Origin: a virus | DNA length: 64,000 bases | Strand: one strand, 5' to 3' | Virus record (IMG/VR): IMGVR_UViG_3300023174_002543 | Coordinates: 251,664 to 315,663 of that record | Shown: positions 8,152-16,744 of the stretch, piece by piece | Numbering within the stretch: position 1 is the first letter of the stretch | Layout: every line of letters begins with the position of its first letter | The notes under the pieces: generated by a model | What the model was told of the DNA's origin: nothing | The model's database searches: none | The model's input: only the letters and a program-made list of their open reading frames with translations | Program-made: the position numbers and the translations under genes

Positions 8152-9962
8152 TTGTTATTTCCTGATAGTCTAAGTAAGTTATTTAATTCAACTGTAGATT
8201 CACCTAAATCTTTTGGTTTTTCTTGTTGTTTATTTTTGGCATCTTGTTCTTGTGCTTTACGCTTTAAGTTAGCAATCATTTTAGCCCATTGTTCAGGAGT
8301 ATATAGTCCACCAATTAAGCCATCATCTTCATCATCTTTTACTTCTGCTACTTCTTTTTTGTCATTTGGTTCATCTGGTATTGGAACTGGTTTAACTGAG
8401 TGCCAACCCGGCCCGGGTGGTGCCATCACTACATCAAAGTTTTTACCACCACCTAATTCTAATATCTTTTTGATATTATTCATTGTTTTAGTTTCAGAAG
8501 AATTTTTAACAACAACAGTACCATCTGGTTTAATTTCATGTACTAATTGCTGAACAATATTAGACATGCCGGGCATTTTTTTTGAACCACGATTCAATGC
8601 TTTCTTAGCGGCAGCTGCCTGTGGGCTAGAATTCTCATGTATTTGTTTTTGCATTGACGATGCAGGTACTATAGTCCAATTACTATCATATGGGTGTGTT
8701 TTATGTAATTCGGTACTTGCTTGTACTTTAGGTATTGGCCCGGTTACATCATCACCCTTTCCGTGATATTTTCCGTGAAAATCTAAATTACCGCGCATCA
8801 CTATATACCACTGGTCATTAGATACAAGTTCATTTAGTTCAACGGATTCGTTATGTTTTTTTTTACTGACAGAATCTTTAAATGATTGTGCAGTTGGTGC
8901 ACCTTTGCTACCCGGCTTACGCATATGCTCACCTGAACCATTTTTGATTCGTTTTTGTTTAGCATGTATGTTAGCCCATAGACCCTTGCTTTCTTCTTCT
9001 ATTTCGTCACCGGGTGTAGGTGTCGTTGGTGCTGCGGTAGGTGTTGCGGCTGGGTTGCCTCCAGCAGTAGCCGGAGGATAATCGGCCGCTGTTTTACGGG
9101 CACTCGGCGCTACTCCATTTGTATATTGTGTTGGTTTCAACGTAGCATTAGGCATGTTGTTTGGGTTAACTACACTTTTAGCCATTCCCTGAATATTTGA
9201 TGCCGCTTGATTAGCATCAAATTTTTCTAACTCATCTGGATTAGCAGAGTTAATAGTTTGTTGTGCTTGCAGATATTGCTGTTGTTGTTGCGGTGATAAT
9301 CTTGCGTATTCAGGGTCTTTTGTTGGGTCTTGGCCTCTGAATCTTCTAACGTCATTAGAAACACCTCTCATTAATTGAGGTGTAAATTGTCTAATAGCAT
9401 TACCGGCTTGTTGTGCTTGTTGTGCTGGGTTACCTGCTTCTTTTAGTTTTGAAATTTTTTGTTCAGCAATCATTACTAATTGTTTTAGTTCTTGTACACT
9501 CTCACAATGCCATCTACGTAAACTCTTATTGATATTACTGTTTGGATCTCTTGCAGTCTTAGCACCTGTACGATGCTTTTTCATACCACGCATTCTAGCA
9601 CAGAAACTAGCACGGCGTTTTGCAGATTTACTACCCTTTTTTAATTTACTAGGCTTAGTAGTTACAGCAGTTTGAATTTTACTACCTGGATGACTACGGC
9701 GATAACTCTTTACAGATTTTTGACTCATGCCGCCTGCACGTGGATTGTTATGCTTGCTCCAGTTCTCACCTTCCGCCAATTCATCTTTTTTAGAAATAGC
9801 AATTGCTGCCTGTTGTTTGGCATTAGCGGCTTCATTTGCCGGTACACAATTGTTAACTCTAACTCCGCCCTTCATTTTAGTGCCTTGCTTTTTATAGCCT
9901 GTCCAGCACTTAGGATCAAGTCGTTTCTTTTCTTCTACAATCGTAATTTGATTTATTTTCAT
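8148..9962 (-). CDS. Modular basic CTS-type protein with recurring phage cassettes
   Basis: 604 residues. N-terminus MKINQITIVEEKK. Cassette 1 (about 16-41) contains CWTGYKKQGTKMKGGVRVNN. After LAE/G (64) comes a strongly basic cassette (70-153) with SYRRSHPGSK, AKRRASFCARMRGMKK and KTARDPNSNINKSLRRWHC, a module I recall in many phage ORFs. A Gln/Ala-rich middle follows, then KGLWANIHAKQKRIKNGSGE (about 326-346), another recurrent phage module, and DQWYIVMRGN. Acidic linkers with NES/NEL/EES may be cleavage sites. Charge suggests DNA binding. It overlaps both neighbours by ATGA, so it sits in a tight operon. Function unknown. Confidence 0.65.
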   Translation of the reverse strand: MKINQITIVEEKKRLDPKCWTGYKKQGTKMKGGVRVNNCVPANEAANAKQQAAIAISKKDELAEGENWSKHNNPRAGGMSQKSVKSYRRSHPGSKIQTAVTTKPSKLKKGSKSAKRRASFCARMRGMKKHRTGAKTARDPNSNINKSLRRWHCESVQELKQLVMIAEQKISKLKEAGNPAQQAQQAGNAIRQFTPQLMRGVSNDVRRFRGQDPTKDPEYARLSPQQQQQYLQAQQTINSANPDELEKFDANQAASNIQGMAKSVVNPNNMPNATLKPTQYTNGVAPSARKTAADYPPATAGGNPAATPTAAPTTPTPGDEIEEESKGLWANIHAKQKRIKNGSGEHMRKPGSKGAPTAQSFKDSVSKKKHNESVELNELVSNDQWYIVMRGNLDFHGKYHGKGDDVTGPIPKVQASTELHKTHPYDSNWTIVPASSMQKQIHENSSPQAAAAKKALNRGSKKMPGMSNIVQQLVHEIKPDGTVVVKNSSETKTMNNIKKILELGGGKNFDVVMAPPGPGWHSVKPVPIPDEPNDKKEVAEVKDDEDDGLIGGLYTPEQWAKMIANLKRKAQEQDAKNKQQEKPKDLGESTVELNNLLRLSGNNK

Positions 9963-10606
9963 ATCAGTCCACCATTTTCTACTAATTCTTTATGTGCATT
10001 TAATATACTAGCAACATCAGGCTTTTCCATAAAAGGTTTATTATTAATAACACTTACATGTGTGGGAGGATATCCTTCCCATAATTGATGTATATCTTCG
10101 GTTGTTATTGTGTTTTTATTGTGTATTCTATGTAATTCTTTTGCTACTGCGTGTGGACCATGATACCAGAAGTCATTATCTTCTTCTATCATATTCATTT
10201 CTTCCAGCATTGCTTGCTCAATTTGTTTTCTAAGAAGCACATCAGATATAGTTCTACGTTTACCTAAATCACGTAGTTTTGCTTTTTTAAACAATTCTTC
10301 TTGTCTTTGTTTAGCAAGTAGATTTTCTTCACTTATTTCATCTTCATAGATGCCGGCTTTACTACTGTTAGCATATTTTTTACTAGTTTTAATACCTGAG
10401 AATATACTATTACTACGCTTATTCATCTCACCCATTGGTTGTGCAATAGTTGCTACACATCCTGAAGTCATTTCTTCTACTTTGTCAATCTTCTTTTCTT
10501 TTTCTAAGACAGTAGGATGACGACCAAAACGAGGTGCGTCACCGGCATTCTGAGTAATCCCAGGATCTCCGGCGACTGAACCTTCTTGTAAATGACTGAT
10601 TTTCAT
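9959..10606 (-). CDS. CTS-type protein of unknown function
   Basis: 215 residues, starting MKISHLQEGSVAGD with the Glu-Gly/Ser junction seen in neighbouring genes. A segment at about 45-90 (GCVATIAQPMGEMNKRS) precedes a charged helical region with many Glu/Lys. No known domain is recognised. The stop overlaps the next gene's start (ATGA). A GCTAAATA box lies 20 bases upstream with no clear SD. Confidence 0.55.
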   Translation of the reverse strand: MKISHLQEGSVAGDPGITQNAGDAPRFGRHPTVLEKEKKIDKVEEMTSGCVATIAQPMGEMNKRSNSIFSGIKTSKKYANSSKAGIYEDEISEENLLAKQRQEELFKKAKLRDLGKRRTISDVLLRKQIEQAMLEEMNMIEEDNDFWYHGPHAVAKELHRIHNKNTITTEDIHQLWEGYPPTHVSVINNKPFMEKPDVASILNAHKELVENGGLI

Positions 10607-10626
10607 AATATATTCCGAATATCTTA

Positions 10627-10634
10627 TATTTAGC
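10627..10634 (-). promoter_or_regulatory. Late-type promoter box (GCTAAATA)
   Basis: GCTAAATA on the minus strand, 20 bases before ATG 10606. It matches the CTAAATA variant known for T4-like cyanophage late promoters. It would drive the 215/604/547-residue genes and perhaps dps. Confidence 0.55.
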
Positions 10635-10642
10635 TTATTTTG

Positions 10643-13600
10643 TTAGGCTATCTTTATTCCAAATACTGCCCAGTTATAACCATCACTCCAAACATCCCAA
10701 TATTGGGTAGTAGCTTGTGCTAACACTTTGGTACTTGCAGAACTACCGCTTGGACCATAGAAGTTACCTGCTGGTGTACTTAATGTAATGTTTTGTGAAG
10801 TGTTTTGCCAGAATCTATAACCAATACCTGAGTTAGCAGCCTGTGTTGGGTCTGGTAGCGTAACAGTATATGTACCTGAACCAGCAAATTCAATAAATCC
10901 ACTAGCATCTGAAGTTGTTAATGTAGTAGTTGTAGTAAGCACTCTAGCACTCTTGCGTATGCCACCAGTAACACTTAAATTACCTTGTATTATTGTATTT
11001 CCAGAAACAGATAAATTACCTGCAGTTTTTAAATGACCGGCTGATGCATCAATAGTAACTTTAGATGTGTGCTTTAAATTTCCATCATATATCATTACAT
11101 CCATATCACCTGCACTAGCATTATCTAGTGTTGGAGTAGATGATGTAATAAATCCACTTAATATACTTGTACCATTAGCATAGTTAATTTTAGAAGTATC
11201 AGATGGTAATGTTAAATTACCGTTTTCATCGAATGTCCAACGATGTGCTATACCGTCACTTGCTTTCTGATTTTCAATGTATACTTGAGGTTTGTTTATT
11301 AAATTATCTTTGAATGTTACATCTATCCAAGACCATGCATCATTAGGTCCAGTAGCAACATCTTCTACGTATACATCCCAAACACCTGCTGTTTGATACT
11401 CTACTGTTCTATAATTTTCAAATGTTGTAGTGAGTTGCAATGATGTATCAGAAGTTATGTTACCTGTAGGGACTGTTGTAGTTCCGTCAGTACCAAATGT
11501 CCATTGATTGTTATTTGTACTAGTTCCAACAACAACATTGCCGCCGTTCTTTTCAATCTTAACATACTGGTCGTCATCGCCCAAGTACATGTCAGTAATT
11601 GAAGGATCGCCGGCTATTAAGTGAACATGATGGTCTTCACTACTACCACTTCTTGTTAGTGTAAGCGGTGATATCAATCCACCAATACTAAACCCTACAG
11701 CATTGCTAAGGGTGATAGTGAAAGTTGTCATAGTACTTGATACTGGTATAGTCCAAGTTATTAGTTTAGAAGGCTCACTAGTAAATGTCAATGTACCTGT
11801 TAACGCTCTACCTAATTGTTGTTGAGTACAATCAGTAAATGTATAATCTACTGTTCCGGTAACTGGGGTAAGGTTATAATCAGGAATTATAGTTATAGTT
11901 ATAGTATCACCGTCCGCAAATCCACCAGGATGATCGGAACTAATTCCTTGAGCACCTGTTAGGCGAACTACTAAACTTTGTCCAGCCAATGCATTCGGTG
12001 GTGTGATGGCTGTTGAGTTGGCTGTTTCACTTAAGATAGTACCTTGTGGTAATGCTAAGTTACCATCTTTATCAAATGTCCAAGTACTAGTGACTCCATA
12101 TGAATTAACAGTTTGCAATCTAATATTGCCGGCAACCGTTACCACTTCAAAATCACTAGTGTCAGGCGGTGTGATATTAAATGTTTTTTGTCCACCGTTA
12201 TCCGTCGTTTGAGAAATATTAGCACCATTAGCAATTGTCAATACAGCATCATCATGGAAAGTCCATTGATATCCGTCGACTTCAATAGCAGCATAAGTTT
12301 CTTCTACCCAAATATAATTATTATGGCTTTGCATCGAGGCATAATTTAATCCAACGATATTAACTACATTGGTATCACCGTCATTATTAATTACACCACC
12401 TCCCGGTACTGTTAAATTACCATCTTTATCAAATACCCAATTCTTATTAGTAACAGTAGAAGTTGGGAAGTTGATACTAACAATTCCAGTCTGACCTGCA
12501 GGCAATGTTCCATCTATTCTACCACTATATCTTTGTCCATGGTCATGACCTGGATCATTTTGTCCTTGTCCTGTAAATTGCTGACTTAATACACTAGTAA
12601 ATGTTTGATTTCCTGATAGTGTTGAGTAAGTAACAATAACAGTTGCTCCTAAACTCGCACCAATTAATACACTCCATATAGGAGCCTGTGCCGTAAATAT
12701 ATTAATTTCAATTTGTTGTTGATTACGTTGACGCCAGCCGTCTATAACTCCAAAACCATTGCCGATATCTACATCAGTATAAAACTGAGAACCATTTGAC
12801 CCTATAGTATGGTCAGTGGTTACAAATTCACCTGATCTTAATACTACATTACCATAATTGTTGAATAGTGTAGTAACTGCACCAGGATCTGTTCTACCAT
12901 TATCAGGTAAGGTCAATCCAGCCGTTGCACCATGCGCTGTGTCACTATTATTAATTTGTCCGCCGGCATAGTTATATATTGTATCATTACGAAATTCCCA
13001 ATTACCTGTACTTGCACCGCCTGTAGGTGCAGCCGCAAATACGCCATTGCCATAAAGAATATTACTTGCATTACCGTCTTTATCAATAGATGATATATTA
13101 CCTAATGTTGGCTTACTAGTTAAGTCTGCATAACTACCACTATACAAACTAGGTTTATTAGATAGATTGTTATAGTCACCATTAAACAAACTTGGCTTAT
13201 TTGTTAAGTCTACATAGCTACCACTGAATAGACTTGGCTTATTTGTTAAGTCTGCATAACTACCACTAAACAATGCTGGCTTACCTGATATATTAGCCCA
13301 TGTTGCTTTGTTATCAACATAAGTAGTAGTAGCATAACTAGATAATGCACTAGTATCAACTTTTCCAGCTAATGCACTAGTGATTGTACTGGCATAACTA
13401 CTATTATTTGCTAATGAATTTGCTAATTCTTTTAATGTATCCAATGCGGCGGGTGCCCCATCAACTAAATTATTAATTGCTGTAGTAACATATGATTGTG
13501 TAGCATAACTAGCAAGACTAGGTAGATTTAACAAATCATTGTAACTACCGGACGTTGCAATTGTGGCAAAACTAGGTTTACCGGTAACATTAACATATGC

Positions 13601-13927
13601 AACTGAATTTGCAACATCTGCAATATTTGCACGGTATGAACTCCCTACTGAACCACTATAGGTACTTAAGTAATTTTGTACAATAGTGTTAATTAATCTT
13701 GTCATAGATACGTTACTAACAACCGGATCTGTTGGGATAGTAACTGTTGCAGTATTAGCAATGGGGGGAGTAACTAATGGTTTTTTAGAACCAGAACCAA
13801 ATTGTGGATCTACTTTGGTATTAACAGTAGTAGATGATGCTACTGATGACATATCAATGAACGTAGATTGCGTTGTTCTGATACTAGGATCTACTTTATT
13901 GTTTATTTTTTTATTTGTAGTTGCCAT
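10643..13927 (-). CDS. Large tail-fibre-like structural protein
   Basis: About 1094 residues from ATG 13927 (MATTNKKINNK). An alternative ATG at 13972 would overlap the upstream gene. A run of five 14-residue units (SYADLTNKPSLFSG type) lies in the N-terminal third. Many beta-strand modules of WTFDKDGNLTLP type follow, with SVSGNTIIQGNLSVTGG before a compact C-terminal tip (YWDVWSDGYNWAVFGIKIA). This is the architecture of trimeric phage fibres with a repetitive shaft and a globular receptor or assembly tip. It lies 13 bases after the NTase/GNAT gene. No S74 chaperone domain is visible, unlike the 1976-residue fibre. Receptor role is inferred. Confidence 0.75.
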   Translation of the reverse strand: MATTNKKINNKVDPSIRTTQSTFIDMSSVASSTTVNTKVDPQFGSGSKKPLVTPPIANTATVTIPTDPVVSNVSMTRLINTIVQNYLSTYSGSVGSSYRANIADVANSVAYVNVTGKPSFATIATSGSYNDLLNLPSLASYATQSYVTTAINNLVDGAPAALDTLKELANSLANNSSYASTITSALAGKVDTSALSSYATTTYVDNKATWANISGKPALFSGSYADLTNKPSLFSGSYVDLTNKPSLFNGDYNNLSNKPSLYSGSYADLTSKPTLGNISSIDKDGNASNILYGNGVFAAAPTGGASTGNWEFRNDTIYNYAGGQINNSDTAHGATAGLTLPDNGRTDPGAVTTLFNNYGNVVLRSGEFVTTDHTIGSNGSQFYTDVDIGNGFGVIDGWRQRNQQQIEINIFTAQAPIWSVLIGASLGATVIVTYSTLSGNQTFTSVLSQQFTGQGQNDPGHDHGQRYSGRIDGTLPAGQTGIVSINFPTSTVTNKNWVFDKDGNLTVPGGGVINNDGDTNVVNIVGLNYASMQSHNNYIWVEETYAAIEVDGYQWTFHDDAVLTIANGANISQTTDNGGQKTFNITPPDTSDFEVVTVAGNIRLQTVNSYGVTSTWTFDKDGNLALPQGTILSETANSTAITPPNALAGQSLVVRLTGAQGISSDHPGGFADGDTITITIIPDYNLTPVTGTVDYTFTDCTQQQLGRALTGTLTFTSEPSKLITWTIPVSSTMTTFTITLSNAVGFSIGGLISPLTLTRSGSSEDHHVHLIAGDPSITDMYLGDDDQYVKIEKNGGNVVVGTSTNNNQWTFGTDGTTTVPTGNITSDTSLQLTTTFENYRTVEYQTAGVWDVYVEDVATGPNDAWSWIDVTFKDNLINKPQVYIENQKASDGIAHRWTFDENGNLTLPSDTSKINYANGTSILSGFITSSTPTLDNASAGDMDVMIYDGNLKHTSKVTIDASAGHLKTAGNLSVSGNTIIQGNLSVTGGIRKSARVLTTTTTLTTSDASGFIEFAGSGTYTVTLPDPTQAANSGIGYRFWQNTSQNITLSTPAGNFYGPSGSSASTKVLAQATTQYWDVWSDGYNWAVFGIKIA
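13101..13287 (-). repeat. 42-bp coding repeats in fibre gene
   Basis: About five diverged copies of a 42-base unit encoding SYADLTNKPSLFSG-like peptides. They are shaft repeats and potential recombination sites that vary fibre length. Confidence 0.7.
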
Positions 13928-13940
13928 TTTTTCGTCTTTC

Positions 13941-15686
13941 TTATGGTTGTAGTGTCGGTGGCGTTCCGTCACGTTTTATTTTGCTACCTAATTTCTTAGC
14001 ATTTTGTTGCATTGTGTATGGTGTAATATCTACTGTTAATGCAGTTTTAAATCTAGGGTCGTTACGTTCTTTTTCACTTGGTATATATCCTGACGCTTCC
14101 TTCATTAGATTCTTAGCATCACTTTTTTTAATTAGTTTTCCCCAACCGTCAGGATAAAGATTGAGGTTATCTTTACCCCAACCACGCCACATCTTTTTTC
14201 CTAATTTTGTTTGATTTAATTCACCTTCATTGTCAGTGCTTTTCTTAATATCATTACCCAACATTTTAGCATAAGCATATATTTGATATGCAATATTCTG
14301 TCCTCTATAATCTGGTTCTACTCTAGTCATATCGCTTTCTAGCCAATGTTCGCCATTTTTATCTCTATGAGCAATAAAGTTTGTGTATGCTATAGGATTT
14401 TTTGTACTATTATATGGATCAAATACCTCAATAGTTAATCCGGGACTGTCTTCACCCCAATCATATCCCTTGCTTGTATATGTATTTGCTCCTTCAGTGC
14501 CAGTCGCTATATAAATATACCTGCCAAACTTCATTTTATGTTTGAAATTAGGATTTAATGTGTTTGTATCTACAGCCTCATTGATATTTTCTTTCATTAG
14601 ATGTTTAGCGTCTTTGCCCCATTTCTTCCACATTTTGTTACCCGCAACGGTCTGATACTTACTAGGTCTAACAGAAAATCCTAAACTCTTGGCAACTGCA
14701 TACATCATAGCGGCAATTCCCTTACCTTGATGACTATCATCTACCATTGTGTCATCACTTTCTAACCAACTATCATTCTCGTCCTGGTGAAGAACTAATT
14801 CTGCGGTACCTACTATTTGTTCATTTTTTGGTAATTTGGGATCATACGCAGTAATAAACATACCCGGAATATAATCAAAACCATTTAATGTATTTTGTAC
14901 TCTGAATACATAACCGCCAAACTTAACTACTTTAGAAAGTGCCTTAGGTTCATAAAGAAAGTCTTTATTTACTGATTCAGGTAAACTTAGTTTCTTATCG
15001 TGTAATGTCTGTAGTTTTTCATATAATCTTTTAATAATACCCTTGCTACGTAGTATTTTAAATGCTAGATTTTCTGGACTAAATTCTCCGCCCTCATCTA
15101 ATCCTGCTTGACGATATTTCTTTATTGTTTTAAGTACATATTTAATCTTGTGTGAATCACTACTACGCATAGCGTATTCAGCCAATTTATATAATTTACG
15201 ATATTTATTCTTTGTAGCAACTTGACTTATATGTGCTTTTCGCTTTCTTGGCAATTTAATCCAACTATCACGTAATATGCTATATTCACCTAAACTAATT
15301 ACGGGTTCGTTACTATCTTGTACATATAATTCTACGTCAATTCCACCAATTGTTATGCTATGTGTATCATTATATATTGTCTTTTTAGCATCAAAGAATT
15401 CACGGTAAACTGGATCATTATTAAATTTACTCATATCTACTAATATATGTAAATCAATATCACTATGCTTTGTATAACTATATGCCGCATTACTTCCGCT
15501 TAATGTAATATCTTGTACTTCTATGTCATTAATTCCTAAATGATCCACAAAATCCTGTGCAATTAATAATAATTGGTCATGGACTTGAGGCTTTAATCTA
15601 TCCCCATTGAACAACTCCGGGTTTAATTCTTCGTGGAAATGTATAGCGTCTAATAGGCTAAAACTGTCAAATTCTAATAGGTTCAT
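13941..15686 (-). CDS. Nucleotidyltransferase fused to two GNAT acetyltransferase-like domains
   Basis: 581 residues. N-terminus MNLLEFDSFSLLDA. The pol-beta-type nucleotidyltransferase signature is GSNAAYSYTKHSDIDLHI (G64, S65, D76, D78), with a later acidic residue in IDVELYVQD. Two related domains follow, with GNAT acetyl-CoA-loop-like sequence: HQGKGIAAMMYAVAKSLG (about 317) and YRGQNIAYQIYAYAKMLG (about 455). Each ends in KMW(K/R)xWGKDA/N, so they look duplicated. LMKENINEAV (about 370) may be a cleavage linker between them. Toxin-like or tRNA/protein-modifying activity is possible but unproven. ATG 15686 lies 5 bases after a CATAAATA box with no SD. Confidence 0.75.
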   Translation of the reverse strand: MNLLEFDSFSLLDAIHFHEELNPELFNGDRLKPQVHDQLLLIAQDFVDHLGINDIEVQDITLSGSNAAYSYTKHSDIDLHILVDMSKFNNDPVYREFFDAKKTIYNDTHSITIGGIDVELYVQDSNEPVISLGEYSILRDSWIKLPRKRKAHISQVATKNKYRKLYKLAEYAMRSSDSHKIKYVLKTIKKYRQAGLDEGGEFSPENLAFKILRSKGIIKRLYEKLQTLHDKKLSLPESVNKDFLYEPKALSKVVKFGGYVFRVQNTLNGFDYIPGMFITAYDPKLPKNEQIVGTAELVLHQDENDSWLESDDTMVDDSHQGKGIAAMMYAVAKSLGFSVRPSKYQTVAGNKMWKKWGKDAKHLMKENINEAVDTNTLNPNFKHKMKFGRYIYIATGTEGANTYTSKGYDWGEDSPGLTIEVFDPYNSTKNPIAYTNFIAHRDKNGEHWLESDMTRVEPDYRGQNIAYQIYAYAKMLGNDIKKSTDNEGELNQTKLGKKMWRGWGKDNLNLYPDGWGKLIKKSDAKNLMKEASGYIPSEKERNDPRFKTALTVDITPYTMQQNAKKLGSKIKRDGTPPTLQP

Positions 15687-15691
15687 ATATG

Positions 15692-15699
15692 TATTTATG
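15692..15699 (-). promoter_or_regulatory. T4-type late promoter (CATAAATA), leaderless class
   Basis: CATAAATA lies 5 bases before ATG 15686. It begins directly at the U-tract of the terminator of the gene upstream, so termination and late initiation are back to back. Confidence 0.65.
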
Positions 15700-15723
15700 A
15701 AAAAAGGCTGTCAAATGACAGCC
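15699..15723 (-). terminator. Rho-independent terminator after the glycosyltransferase gene
   Basis: Perfect 7-bp stem (GGCTGTC 15706-15712 with GACAGCC 15717-15723), 4-base loop, followed on the minus strand by six T. It ends the transcript of the gene stopping at 15747. Confidence 0.9.
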
Positions 15724-15746
15724 CTTTTAGTTAGTATTAAGTAAAA

Positions 15747-16694
15747 TTACTTCTTACTTGCTCTTGCTTTTTTTGCAGATGCGGGTGCTTCTTCAGTTTG
15801 AACTGTAGTGGCGGTTGCAGTTTGTTGTTCCTGTTGTTTCTTTTGAACTTCAGCAACATACATAGGTCCAATAGTCTCTAATAGATGATTCTGATTTTCC
15901 ATACAGAATACATAAGAACCACTGTGACGTAACAATACACGTTTGTCAACATATACTTTACCACCGATATCACGCCAGTTTTCACAGAATGTCCAGTCTT
16001 CTGAATAGTAACGGCCTTGACGAACTGCTGTGTCAAAATATGTCTTCAAATGCTTGTCATACTTTGGATCTAGTCCGATATCATTCTTGTATGGCTTAAC
16101 AGCTGGGTGACTGTTTAGTTTCTCAAATACATGACGCTTCATTAACAAGAATCCTGTACCTGCTTTACTAACTTCTTGGAATCCATCTGGTCCTTCTTCA
16201 GCACCTTCAAATCCATTAACTACCCACTTGATGGGCATAGTCTTCATTGGGTATAGTCCACCAATAACATCAACGTCACGGTTCAATAATACTAACAAGT
16301 GCCATGGCTCCCAACCAATATCAGCGTCAACAAAGAATAAATGTGTTGCACCTTCTTGTTCTAGGAACTTAGCAGTTAGTGTATTACGGGCACGTGAAAT
16401 CAATGATTCATTTACCATTGTTTCTAATGTCCAGTCAATACCAAGTTGACGGGCTGTGTTTGCCCACTTAATAAATGACATGAATGTAGATTCAGTCAAC
16501 ATTCCACCGTAGCATGGCATTGCTATGTGGACCTTTGTTGTACGTAAGAAGTCTACGTTAACTTGAACTTGCCCTGCTGCAGGTGCTTGTTCTTTGTTTT
16601 CTGCTGATTCAGCGGCTGCTTGTTCAGCAATTTCTTCTACCTTTTCAACGGGTACTGTTGCTTCGGTTTGTGCTTTGGTTTTCTTTGTTGCCAT
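15747..16694 (-). CDS. Glycosyltransferase-like protein (GT-A fold, DxD)
   Basis: 315 residues. After an Ala/Glu/Lys-rich head (1-48), the core begins VHIAMPCYGG (55-64). NESLISRARNTLTAKFLEQ precedes ATHLFFVDADIGWEP with the DxD metal/nucleotide-sugar motif at D123-D125, then a GGLYPMK loop and a C-terminal RHSGSYVF. A Lys/Ala tail ends the protein. It probably transfers a sugar to phage DNA, a virion protein or a surface glycan; the acceptor is unknown. AGAGG lies 7 bases before ATG 16694. The gene is monocistronic: its own late-type box is upstream and a strong terminator downstream. Confidence 0.75.
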   Translation of the reverse strand: MATKKTKAQTEATVPVEKVEEIAEQAAAESAENKEQAPAAGQVQVNVDFLRTTKVHIAMPCYGGMLTESTFMSFIKWANTARQLGIDWTLETMVNESLISRARNTLTAKFLEQEGATHLFFVDADIGWEPWHLLVLLNRDVDVIGGLYPMKTMPIKWVVNGFEGAEEGPDGFQEVSKAGTGFLLMKRHVFEKLNSHPAVKPYKNDIGLDPKYDKHLKTYFDTAVRQGRYYSEDWTFCENWRDIGGKVYVDKRVLLRHSGSYVFCMENQNHLLETIGPMYVAEVQKKQQEQQTATATTVQTEEAPASAKKARASKK

Positions 16695-16717
16695 AATTTC
16701 CTCTTAAAAGATAATAA

Positions 16718-16725
16718 TATTTACT
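16718..16725 (-). promoter_or_regulatory. Probable late promoter in a palindrome
   Basis: AGTAAATA lies within an inverted repeat (AAAGATAGTAA with TTATTATCTTT, one mismatch) upstream of the glycosyltransferase gene. The AGAGG site lies outside the stem, so translation is not obviously blocked. Confidence 0.5.
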
Positions 16726-16744
16726 ATCTTTCTAGGGGGTCAAA

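Noticed and set aside
15699-15723. TTGACA in the terminator as a sigma70 -35
   Set aside because: No -10 hexamer at 16-18 bases; the sequence is explained by the hairpin arm.
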